A stretch of DNA of 64,000 nucleotides from Terriglobia bacterium. GTDB lineage: Bacteria > Acidobacteriota > Terriglobia > Bryobacterales > Bryobacteraceae. Position 1 is the stretch's first letter. Each line of letters begins with the position of its first letter. Position numbers and translations under genes: made by a program. The stretch spans positions 1 to 64,000 of the forward strand of contig JAJPJN010000058.1 of NCBI GenBank assembly GCA_021324185.1, given 5' to 3'. Of the stretch, positions 26,984 through 34,769 are shown in pieces. The notes beneath the pieces were generated by a model. That model saw only the letters and a program-made list of their open reading frames with translations. It did no database searches and was not told the DNA's origin.

Positions 26984-28148
26984 GATGTAACTGTTTTCCG
27001 GCAAGTCTTGGTTCCCGGCCTGATATATGCCTTGTCTCATCTATCAAAGGCTTTATGGGATTCCGCAGGAAGTAGGTTCCACGGTTCTCAACCTGAAGCG
27101 GAAACGCGTCCTCGAATAGCTCACCAGGATCAGAGAGCGGAAAGTCCGCAGACACAAGCTCGATACGTCCGCGAACAATGACGAGTTGCGGACTAGCGCG
27201 AAGCAGAGTTTCCGCTGGGGTAAGGCCGTCATCGCGCATCACCAGCAAATCGGCCGGACCACCATAGCGAATTTCCCCATACCCCGGCGGTAGCTTTAGA
27301 ATCCGCGCCGCCATGCACGTTACCATGTCGTACAGTCGCTCAGCCGGAACCGCGTTATGCGCAACATGCAGTTCATCGAGTAGATCTCCTTTCGCCGTCA
27401 GAGCTGAATCCGTCCCCAGCGCAATAGGAACTCTGGCATTCAGTATTTCGCGGTCTAGACTGCACCCCAACGTGAAGTGATTGGAAGATGGACACCAAAC
27501 CAGAGAGCACCCGCCGTCTTCCACCCATTTCAATTGCTTTCTGCCAATCCCAACACCGTGGACCAGAACCGTTGAGGGCGTTAGTGCACCGCCACGGTTC
27601 AGAATGTCGATTTCTTTTCTCGCCGCCTCGTCTGTCCCTTCGGCAGCATGAATGAAGAAAGGAAATTTCTCCGGCGTTGCCTGGAATCGCTCGTGCCAAT
27701 CGCGGCAAAAGTGAAGCGAATGAGCCCATCCATAGCGAGTGAGCACTCGAATCGGCAGATTCTCGCGGTTCGCGGCTGAAGGTAAAGCGTTGTGCTGAGC
27801 AACCGTGGTTACACCAGAAAGTAAATTCTTTGTAGCTCCCCACCGGAAACGGGCGCGTTTGGGTACGGCGCGTTGTTCTTCGATCGAAGATTTATATGCG
27901 TAGTGAATATCTTCGGCCCACGCTGTTGCATTGGGATAAATAGCGCGCCCCAACCTTGGGAACAGATTCAATTCAAGATGATCGTGAGCGTTAATCAGAC
28001 CGGGCAAGATCAGAAAACCGCTCAAATCAAGCACGCGCTGCTTCGAATCAGATATTGCCGAAAAGAAAACTCTACCTCGGCTTAGCCATAGATCCACTGC
28101 CTTCGCGTCCCGTGCATTCACGGCAATCCGGGTGCCGGTAATTTTCAC
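26973..28148 (-). CDS. Amidohydrolase family protein (ATZ/TRZ-like)
   Basis: A 391-residue metal-dependent hydrolase, probably a deaminase or amidase acting on a ring or amide C-N bond. Metal ligands are visible: NAHDHLELN (HxH), IHAAEGTDE, LVHGVGI and LGTDSALTAKGD (final Asp). The typical beta-sandwich ends flank the barrel. The GTG at 28148 overlaps the stop of the preceding methyltransferase in GTGA and is my preferred start; TTG 28160 is an alternative. Its presence among radical-SAM and methyltransferase genes suggests it removes an amide or amino group from the pathway intermediate. Confidence 0.85.
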   Translation of the reverse strand: MKITGTRIAVNARDAKAVDLWLSRGRVFFSAISDSKQRVLDLSGFLILPGLINAHDHLELNLFPRLGRAIYPNATAWAEDIHYAYKSSIEEQRAVPKRARFRWGATKNLLSGVTTVAQHNALPSAANRENLPIRVLTRYGWAHSLHFCRDWHERFQATPEKFPFFIHAAEGTDEAARKEIDILNRGGALTPSTVLVHGVGIGRKQLKWVEDGGCSLVWCPSSNHFTLGCSLDREILNARVPIALGTDSALTAKGDLLDELHVAHNAVPAERLYDMVTCMAARILKLPPGYGEIRYGGPADLLVMRDDGLTPAETLLRASPQLVIVRGRIELVSADFPLSDPGELFEDAFPLQVENRGTYFLRNPIKPLIDETRHISGREPRLAGKQLHHDA

Positions 28149-28819
28149 AATTTTTCCCAAAGCGCGATAAATAGCGCGCGCGGCATCGTCGCGGCCCGAA
28201 ACGAGTCAAACTTACCCGCCTCCCTAAAGATCGGCAACTCTGCCTGGCCCAACTGTGGCTCAATCCGCTGCCGCAAAATCAAGCCTGCTTGGAATCCGGA
28301 ATCTGTCACCTGCTGGATCGAATGGCGAAAGTGCTCAATTTCATAAAGGGTGCCGTCGGATTTGAATGATCTTGTCCAGCCGCTTGCAATCGCATCGGGA
28401 TGTAAATCACTGACAACCAGGAATCCGCCGCGCCGGGTTACACGAGCGAACTCTCGAAAAATACTATGTGGATTTTCGAAATAGCCCAGCGACATCGAGC
28501 AAATAATCAGGTCTGCCCAGCTATCTCGAAACGGTAACAAGTGTGCATCTCCTAAGACCAAACGCCCGGATAAGCCTGTGCGACTCCTGGCTTGTTGCAG
28601 CATCGCCTCGCAAGCATCCAAACCGGCTACCCTTGCACCTGTTTCTCGAAAGTGCTCCAGCCATTCGCCTGTTCCACACCCGACGTCGACCACATTCTGG
28701 AAATTCAGTCCTTTTAGTACCGCTGTCACCATTCGTCTTTCCAGAGCGACTAATGGATTGGGCATCGAATCATAGAACGGCGCCCAGATCTTATGCGCCT
28801 CGAGAGCCGGCAGCCGCAT
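28145..28819 (-). CDS. Class I SAM-dependent methyltransferase
   Basis: A 224-residue methyltransferase of the UbiE/type 11 kind. SAM motif I is VVDVGCGTGEWLEHF, the acidic loop is VAGLDACEAML, and motif IV region is DLIICSMSLGYFEN. It resembles small-molecule methyltransferases, not DNA or RNA ones. The start ATG 28819 shares a base with the stop of the upstream radical-SAM gene (TGATG). An open frame further upstream overlaps that gene and is rejected. Confidence 0.88.
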   Translation of the reverse strand: MRLPALEAHKIWAPFYDSMPNPLVALERRMVTAVLKGLNFQNVVDVGCGTGEWLEHFRETGARVAGLDACEAMLQQARSRTGLSGRLVLGDAHLLPFRDSWADLIICSMSLGYFENPHSIFREFARVTRRGGFLVVSDLHPDAIASGWTRSFKSDGTLYEIEHFRHSIQQVTDSGFQAGLILRQRIEPQLGQAELPIFREAGKFDSFRAATMPRALFIALWEKL

Positions 28820-30285
28820 CACAGACTTTCCAATCGCGGTTTTCGCAATGCCAGCAGGCGCTGCGCCCACTGCAGTTCCTTCGGGTAGCCATAGAAGCCA
28901 AGCAGATAACGCCAGCCGCTCAGCCCCTGAAGTATCGCTCGCCCCCACCGCGGCAGATGAATATCCTGGATAGTCGGCCATCGCGAGTTGACCACCATCT
29001 CGAAATTGTCGATGCGATGCTTCAGACGTCGCGGCAGCCAGGCCACATTCGGATCATGTCGTGTCGTGAAGTTATACCATCGTTCTGTCGCCCACTCCTC
29101 CGGTGTTCGAGGAAACTCGATCTTTGTTTCTACCTCGCCGTACATCCCGTCAGGATGCGGCGTCGGAATGTAGTGCTGTACGATAATTTCCGCATCGGGA
29201 TTAATCCGCTTGATGCGGCGAATAAAGCGAATAGTTTCGAACGTATCCCGTTCTGGATCTTTCGGGTTTCCTACAACGAAAGAGAACTCCGGCACAATGC
29301 CGAATTTCCGAATCCGTTCCGCCAGACACAACGTCTGACCCGTATTCACTTTCTTATTCATCTGCTCGAGAACCCAGTCCGAGCCTGATTCGGCGCCAAA
29401 GAAAATCATCGTCGCGCCGGACTTCCTCAACAGCCGCATGGTGTCGTCTGAATATCGAAGCACTGCATCGATGCGGCCTTCACACCACCACTTCAGCCCT
29501 AGCGGTTCGATCGCCGCAGCTAGCTCAGCCGAGTGGCTCTCGTTCAGGAAAAAGTTATTGTCGTAAAACTGTACCGAATCGATGCTGTACTTCTGCTTCA
29601 GATGAGCCAGCACCGCGGCAGTTCGCTTTGGCTCCTCTGTACGTTGACGTCCTTTATATATAGGCACCACGCCGCAAAACGTGCAACGAAACGGACACCC
29701 GATGCTCGCTTGATGAACCACGGTCCGCTTGCCGAGAAAGGTCGGCATGATGTATTTCTCGGCATTTGGAAGACGGCCATACGGCAGCCACGGAAAATCA
29801 TTCGGTGAGCGCAGCGGCCGTTCTGCGTTGTGTACGTGCAGGCCAAAGTCGTCCTTGAATGATAGCCCTTTCACGCCTGCAAACCGTCGCGTCGTTCGCA
29901 GTGCTTCGATCAATTCAAGAAAAGTTTCCTCGCCTTGCCCGCGAACGACGAAATCGACATAGCGGGCATTCAGCGCGGCATCAGGGTAGAGCGAAGGGAA
30001 GTAGCCGCCCCAGACAATCGGTACTCGAGGATATTTCGAGCGAAATTCGCGGCACAATGGAATAGCTGCTACCATCTGCGGCCCCGGCATAACCGAAACC
30101 GCCAGAAGAGTAACATCGGCGCCGCGTGCCAGCTTGTCCAAAGTTACACCCGGCTGAGGATCAGCATTTCCATCCACAATGGCGTACTCGTCCTTTCCTT
30201 CAAGAACGGCTGCCAGAGAAAGAACCGCCAGCGGAAAACGCCGGTTTTTCGGCTTAGTCGATCGAGGATGCAGCAGGATGATCAT
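28819..30285 (-). CDS. B12-binding-domain radical SAM protein (BchE-like)
   Basis: A 488-residue protein with an N-terminal Rossmann-like cobalamin-binding domain (residues about 1-130: RFPLAVLSLAAVLEG, PIVWGGYFPSLYPDAALN, DFVVRGQGEETFLELIEAL) and a radical SAM barrel with C-x3-C-x2-C at Cys197, Cys201 and Cys204 (SIGCPFRCTFCG). A C-terminal DUF4070-like or helical tail follows. The DxHxxG cobalamin motif is absent, as in BchE-type proteins. Members methylate or cyclise unreactive carbons. It overlaps the upstream methyltransferase gene by 32 bases. Confidence 0.88.
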   Translation of the reverse strand: MIILLHPRSTKPKNRRFPLAVLSLAAVLEGKDEYAIVDGNADPQPGVTLDKLARGADVTLLAVSVMPGPQMVAAIPLCREFRSKYPRVPIVWGGYFPSLYPDAALNARYVDFVVRGQGEETFLELIEALRTTRRFAGVKGLSFKDDFGLHVHNAERPLRSPNDFPWLPYGRLPNAEKYIMPTFLGKRTVVHQASIGCPFRCTFCGVVPIYKGRQRTEEPKRTAAVLAHLKQKYSIDSVQFYDNNFFLNESHSAELAAAIEPLGLKWWCEGRIDAVLRYSDDTMRLLRKSGATMIFFGAESGSDWVLEQMNKKVNTGQTLCLAERIRKFGIVPEFSFVVGNPKDPERDTFETIRFIRRIKRINPDAEIIVQHYIPTPHPDGMYGEVETKIEFPRTPEEWATERWYNFTTRHDPNVAWLPRRLKHRIDNFEMVVNSRWPTIQDIHLPRWGRAILQGLSGWRYLLGFYGYPKELQWAQRLLALRKPRLESL

Positions 30286-31081
30286 ACGCTGTGGGCCTTC
30301 CGATCAGAATCCAGAATCTCGATGGAGGTCTGCGCTTGTGAAGCAATGCATTCAGCGGCCGGAGATGCCACCGCCATCCATACCAAGGCTTCAGGATCTG
30401 CCACCTAACGGCTAGATCTTTCGCCAGGTTTTTAAGCATGGTTGGATCAAGAAATTCCATATTCGGCAGCGCGTCTGAAGCAAAGCCGTACTTTTTCAAA
30501 AAATGAGCGCGCTTCTCCTCAACCATACGCATCCCGTGTTCTCGCCTCCGATAGATAGGCGAATCCAGAACGACGATGACCCCTCCTGCACGTAAGCACC
30601 GCCGCGCCTCCGACAAAGTTTGCACATAGTCGACTGAGTAATGAAGTGAAGCATTGAACACGACTATGTCAAACGCCTTCGCGGCAAATGGCAGGTGGTC
30701 GAATTCCGCCTCAACGGCCGGAAATTGCACTGGATAATGTCGTGCTGCCCCCAAACCGTCTCGTCCATCCAAAAAAATGTCCAGGGCTACAGGGCGATGC
30801 TGGCGAAGCGACAGGCGATAACATAACCAACAGTTTCCGGCCCCCAAATCCAACACACGAAGCGGCCGTCCCTCTCGCCTTTCGAGAACTTTCAATATGT
30901 TTTTTTCAAAGTAGCGGTACGTTTGAGCCCGTATAGCCCACATGGCACTGTTTCTGCCGGTACAATCAGAAAACGGCAATGCGCGGTAATAGTTACTATC
31001 CTCCGAACCGCGCCCTTCGGCATGCCGTATGTGTTTGTACTCTTCTAGAAATTGTTGACGCGCCAGTGCCCAGTCATTCAT
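30254..31081 (-). CDS. Class I SAM-dependent methyltransferase
   Basis: A 275-residue methyltransferase with motif I RVLDLGAGNCWLCYRLS, acidic loop VALDIFLDG and FDIVVFNASLHYSVDY. The N-terminal 70 residues form a helical cap. It has a C-terminal extension rich in Arg and Trp (WYGWRWHLRPLNALLHKRR), which could contact a lipid or membrane, as inference only. The start ATG 31081 overlaps the previous stop in ATGA; the 3' end runs 32 bases into the next radical-SAM gene. Confidence 0.87.
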   Translation of the reverse strand: MNDWALARQQFLEEYKHIRHAEGRGSEDSNYYRALPFSDCTGRNSAMWAIRAQTYRYFEKNILKVLERREGRPLRVLDLGAGNCWLCYRLSLRQHRPVALDIFLDGRDGLGAARHYPVQFPAVEAEFDHLPFAAKAFDIVVFNASLHYSVDYVQTLSEARRCLRAGGVIVVLDSPIYRRREHGMRMVEEKRAHFLKKYGFASDALPNMEFLDPTMLKNLAKDLAVRWQILKPWYGWRWHLRPLNALLHKRRPPSRFWILIGRPTAYDHPAASSID

Positions 31082-31809
31082 ATACGTCGCCAGATATAGA
31101 GTTGGTGGTCGGCAATCGAGCGGAAGACCGGCCAGGATGCCAGCTTGCTGTCTAGAGCCGCTAACATGGCAAGCACCGGTTGGCTAAAACTTCTGACATA
31201 AGACGGCGGGACTGTTACGCCAATACCGGATTGCCTACAAAGAATGAATTTATCTTGAAATGCCTTGAGTATGGCTCGTCTGGAGTGGTAGAAAACCTCG
31301 ATCCTGTATGAAGATTGTGCGCGCCCCGAAAGTCTTCGCAGCGCCTTTGTGAAATCTCCTCGCAGAAGATAATATCCGATCTCCCATAAGCAAATCCGGC
31401 CCAGGAAACACAATGCTACAAAGCCGCCGGGTCGAATGAGCCGGCCTAGTTCTCCGGCTATCGGCTGAATCGACTTCACGCAATTCAGCGCTCCGAAATT
31501 CGAAATCGCGCCGTCAAAGCAGCCGCCGAGATCACACAACTGCTCTATGCTGTGGACGTGAGCATCGATCCCCTTGGCGCGCGTGATGCGTACCATTTCC
31601 GCGGAACTGTCAATTCCGTGAACGTGGATGCCGGCTTGTCGCAGGTGAACAGCATCCGCTCCCGTTCCGCATCCGGCGTCAAGCACTACCGCACCCGGTT
31701 GAAAAAGAGGATCTATCAATTTCCACACCGCCTGTCGCTGCAAATCGCCAACGGAAGTTTGCGTCCAAAGCGTGTCGTAAAACGGCGCGATGCTATCAAA
31801 GCCAGTCAT
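31078..31809 (-). CDS. Class I SAM-dependent methyltransferase
   Basis: A 243-residue methyltransferase starting MTGFDSIAPFYDTLW. Motif I is VVLDAGCGTGADAVHLRQAG, with the acidic residue in IDSSAEMVRI and GAISNFGALNCV in the motif IV position. It is a different subfamily from the two other methyltransferases of the operon, so three distinct methyl transfers, or three similar reactions on different intermediates, may occur. It begins 16 bases after the BchE-like gene upstream, the only clear gap in the operon. Confidence 0.87.
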   Translation of the reverse strand: MTGFDSIAPFYDTLWTQTSVGDLQRQAVWKLIDPLFQPGAVVLDAGCGTGADAVHLRQAGIHVHGIDSSAEMVRITRAKGIDAHVHSIEQLCDLGGCFDGAISNFGALNCVKSIQPIAGELGRLIRPGGFVALCFLGRICLWEIGYYLLRGDFTKALRRLSGRAQSSYRIEVFYHSRRAILKAFQDKFILCRQSGIGVTVPPSYVRSFSQPVLAMLAALDSKLASWPVFRSIADHQLYIWRRI

Positions 31810-31825
31810 TCGGAACTTCCCACGC

Positions 31826-33172
31826 TCAGGCTTCCACCTCGTAGCGTGTCTCCTCCAGCCCGCGGCGGGCCGCCGCAGTTATCACCGGATCGGCCGCGGG
31901 ACGCAATTCGTTTTTCAACAGTTCATCGGCATATTGGTAAAAGCGCCTTGAATGTCTGCCCTTAATTCGAATGTCACGGTCAGTGCTTTTGTTCCACTCG
32001 CCCACCCGAACCAATCGGGAAGCTACTCGCTCGTAATATGGCGTTCCCTTGATCGGATAAGAAACCGTGGTGAAACAAACATCCGGCTGGCATTCTTTTG
32101 CATGCTGAATGGTTTTCTCTATATCCTCGATTTCCTCGCCCTCGTATCCCCACATCAGAAACATTCCCGTTTGGATGCCATGCCCTTTGCAAAGCCGCAC
32201 GGCCGAACGCACCTGCTCTATGGTTACTTGCCGTTGCATTGCGTCTAATATCCGTTGCGATCCGCTTTCAGAGCCGATCCACACACGAAAGCACTTCAGT
32301 TCCGCGAGAGTCGCCGCGACACGGCTATTAAGACGATCCGCACGTGTGATGCACTCAAACGGGATTACTAGATTTCTTTTTTGCATCTCGGCCGCGTACT
32401 CGAATAACCAGCCGTGATGAATTGTGAAAACATCATCCGCTAACCACAGCATGTCGGGCTGATAACGTTCTCGAATCCATTCGATTTCATCGACCACCGC
32501 ATGCGGCGACCGGCGGCGGTGCGTCGTGCCGTATACCGAATGGCTGCACCAGTTGCACTTGTAAGGGCAGCCCCGCGCTGTAATAAGCGAAATGGAGCCC
32601 TGTCCATGAAAACTGCGCCATGTAGTGAGATAGCGGTCAATATTGATGCGTTCGCGATCCGGCCAAGGCTGGGCGTCAAGATCCCTAATAAGAGGAGCCG
32701 GAGCTGTACGCTGCACATGACCATCAGGGCCAAAGTAAATCAGCCCCCCAATATCCCCCCAGCGGCTTCGGTCAAAGGAACACCGCAACAGTCGTTCCAG
32801 CGCGAGTTCTGCTTCGCCGGCAATAACAAGATCGGCGCCCGCTTCCAGATATTGCTCGGCATAGTTGGCCGGTTCCGGTCCACCAACGATGACGTTCCAT
32901 CCAGCCGCACGGGCGCAAGCGATGATATCGAGGGCCGTAATCCGGGTCATCAAGTTTGCGTAAATGCCGATCGTGGACGGCGGACTCTGCTGTAACAGGT
33001 CGAAAAGTTCTTTTTTCGATCCGAATGTCGAATCATAAATCTCGACATCGAAGCCTTGCTGGCGCAGATGGGAGGAAAGATAAAGAAGGCCCAATGGGGC
33101 ATAGGGCTTCATGATTTGTTGTTCTTTTGGATCTTCGAACAAAAAGTAGGCATGCGTCAGAAGCAGGTTCAT
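31826..33172 (-). CDS. B12-binding-domain radical SAM protein (BchE-like)
   Basis: A 448-residue protein: cobalamin-type N-terminal domain (APLGLLYLSSHLRQQGFDVE, IVGGPEPANYAEQYLEAGAD) and radical SAM barrel with Cys202, Cys206 and Cys209 (ARGCPYKCNWCS). The barrel ends GSESGSQRILDAMQ, which is also present in the next gene upstream, so the two look like tandem paralogues. ATG 33172 overlaps the upstream stop in ATGA and starts at the conserved MNLLLTHAYF; an upstream in-frame start would add seven unconserved residues. Confidence 0.88.
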   Translation of the reverse strand: MNLLLTHAYFLFEDPKEQQIMKPYAPLGLLYLSSHLRQQGFDVEIYDSTFGSKKELFDLLQQSPPSTIGIYANLMTRITALDIIACARAAGWNVIVGGPEPANYAEQYLEAGADLVIAGEAELALERLLRCSFDRSRWGDIGGLIYFGPDGHVQRTAPAPLIRDLDAQPWPDRERINIDRYLTTWRSFHGQGSISLITARGCPYKCNWCSHSVYGTTHRRRSPHAVVDEIEWIRERYQPDMLWLADDVFTIHHGWLFEYAAEMQKRNLVIPFECITRADRLNSRVAATLAELKCFRVWIGSESGSQRILDAMQRQVTIEQVRSAVRLCKGHGIQTGMFLMWGYEGEEIEDIEKTIQHAKECQPDVCFTTVSYPIKGTPYYERVASRLVRVGEWNKSTDRDIRIKGRHSRRFYQYADELLKNELRPAADPVITAAARRGLEETRYEVEA

Positions 33173-34569
33173 GGAAGGACCGCCTCCTCGCATAGAGACG
33201 CTGCCTTCATTGCATCCACCTGCGCCCAGGCATTCTTAATGTCGCCCGCACTCTCCGGATGACGAACCTCGAGGTGGATGGCGTCCGTGATCGCACGATA
33301 AAACTCTGTAGAGTAAGTGCCGCGAAACATCATCGTGAGGTCGCCGCTATCCGCCCAGTGTTTCTTTTGACCTAACTGCGTGGATACGAGTTGGTGAAGC
33401 TTCGTTCCGGGAAGCGGATAAGTGATCGACACCCCAACCTGGTCCGGTTTGCCCTTTCGCAGCATCTGAATCGTTGACTCGATATCTCGCCAGGTTTCAC
33501 TCGGATATCCCAACTGAAGAAACCATCCCGTACGGATCCCGTTCCGGCGCAGATTGTCTGTGGCCTGTAGGATCTGTTCCACCCGCGTCCCTTTGTCCAT
33601 CGCATCCAGAATGCGCTGCGAGCCGGATTCGGCCCCCATCCACACTTCCTGGCAGCCGGCCCGCTTCAAATCGGCAACCGCCTCGCGGGTCATCAGATCA
33701 CAGCGAGACTGCATCTTGAACGGTGTGTGCGCATTCATCTCTTCCACCGCTTCTGCAAACTCGCGGGTCCAGCGGGCGGAAAGCGCGAAAATATCATCCG
33801 CGAACCATAGATGGTCCGGCGTATAGCACGTCTTGAGATAAAGCATCTCTTCGGCGACCGATCGTGCCGGGCGCGCGCGATAGCTGTTTCCGTAAATCGG
33901 CTTGGCACACCAGTTACACCGGTAAGGGCAACCACGGCTCGATACCACATTCATAGAAAAAAATCCGTGGTAGCTGAGCCACGTCTTTCGATACGGCTCC
34001 ATCTCAATGAGATCCCAGGCCGGCCGCGGCAGATGATCGAGCTGTTTGCGAAGCGGGCGTGGTGCCGTGCGGCGCGTTTCGCCGGCGTGGTCGCGGTAAA
34101 CCAATCCCGCAATTCGATCAGGCTCTACTCCCCTGGCGAGCTCTACCAATGCCTCTTCTACTTCGCCAATAACGACGTAGTCGAAACCTGCATCCATGTA
34201 GGCGCCGCTTTGATCCGTTGCATCCGATCCGTGCACTGCCACCGTGCAGCCGTACGCGCGCGCGACTTTCGCCATCCAAAATGCCAGCTCACGGTTGCGG
34301 GACAAGCACATCTTGGTCACAAAATGAAAATCGTCCTCACAAACCACAACTAACGATGGCGACTCGCGTTTCAATACTTCGATGAATGTCGCTTCGGGAT
34401 CGCTTAACGCGATGTCGCAAACACCAACAGTTACACTCGCTTGCCGCAATGCCGCAGCCGCCAGCAGTGTTTGAAGAGGCGGATAAGGTTCCATCTTCTT
34501 GGACTGCTTCTCGTCATAAAAAATATGATTGCTGTGAGTAAGCAGCACATCAATGTGTCGCCGCAGCAT
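33169..34569 (-). CDS. B12-binding-domain radical SAM protein (BchE-like), tandem paralogue
   Basis: A 466-residue paralogue of the gene that follows it. The N-terminal domain opens HIDVLLTHSNHIFYDEK and has VAVHGSDATDQSGAYMDAGF; the cluster cysteines are Cys214, Cys218 and Cys221 (SRGCPYRCNWCAK). It also contains GAESGSQRILDAMDKG. The start ATG 34569 shares a base with the stop of the small upstream gene (TGATG). Shared openings (LLTH.., then MxPYxPL) support duplication with later divergence, perhaps for successive reactions on the same product. Confidence 0.88.
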   Translation of the reverse strand: MLRRHIDVLLTHSNHIFYDEKQSKKMEPYPPLQTLLAAAALRQASVTVGVCDIALSDPEATFIEVLKRESPSLVVVCEDDFHFVTKMCLSRNRELAFWMAKVARAYGCTVAVHGSDATDQSGAYMDAGFDYVVIGEVEEALVELARGVEPDRIAGLVYRDHAGETRRTAPRPLRKQLDHLPRPAWDLIEMEPYRKTWLSYHGFFSMNVVSSRGCPYRCNWCAKPIYGNSYRARPARSVAEEMLYLKTCYTPDHLWFADDIFALSARWTREFAEAVEEMNAHTPFKMQSRCDLMTREAVADLKRAGCQEVWMGAESGSQRILDAMDKGTRVEQILQATDNLRRNGIRTGWFLQLGYPSETWRDIESTIQMLRKGKPDQVGVSITYPLPGTKLHQLVSTQLGQKKHWADSGDLTMMFRGTYSTEFYRAITDAIHLEVRHPESAGDIKNAWAQVDAMKAASLCEEAVLP

Positions 34570-34769
34570 CAACGTGCCTTCTTCGAGTGCTGCTGCAGCG
34601 GCTGCTTCTCAACCGGCGCAGCTACATCATTGCCATACTGTTGCGTTAGAGCAATATCTTCCTCGCACAACAGAAGAAATAGAGTGGAGTCCAGCAAGTC
34701 ATACGCTCGAAGTTCCGACAATATGGCCGGCGCCCAGATAAAGCTCTTGAATGGCACGCCGGTCAACAC
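34569..34769 (-). CDS. Small 66-residue protein within the radical-SAM operon, unknown
   Basis: I do not recognise this gene. The start (GTG 34769 or TTG 34766) overlaps the stop of the upstream radical-SAM gene by 4-7 bases, and the stop overlaps the next start in TGATG. Such exact coupling on both sides supports a real gene. The product opens MLTGVPFKSFIWAPAILSEL and has an acidic, leucine-rich middle and a Gln/Lys-rich tail. There is no signal peptide and only one Cys. It could be a carrier, an adaptor or a substrate peptide, but nothing in the sequence decides this. Confidence 0.6.
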   Translation of the reverse strand: MLTGVPFKSFIWAPAILSELRAYDLLDSTLFLLLCEEDIALTQQYGNDVAAPVEKQPLQQHSKKAR

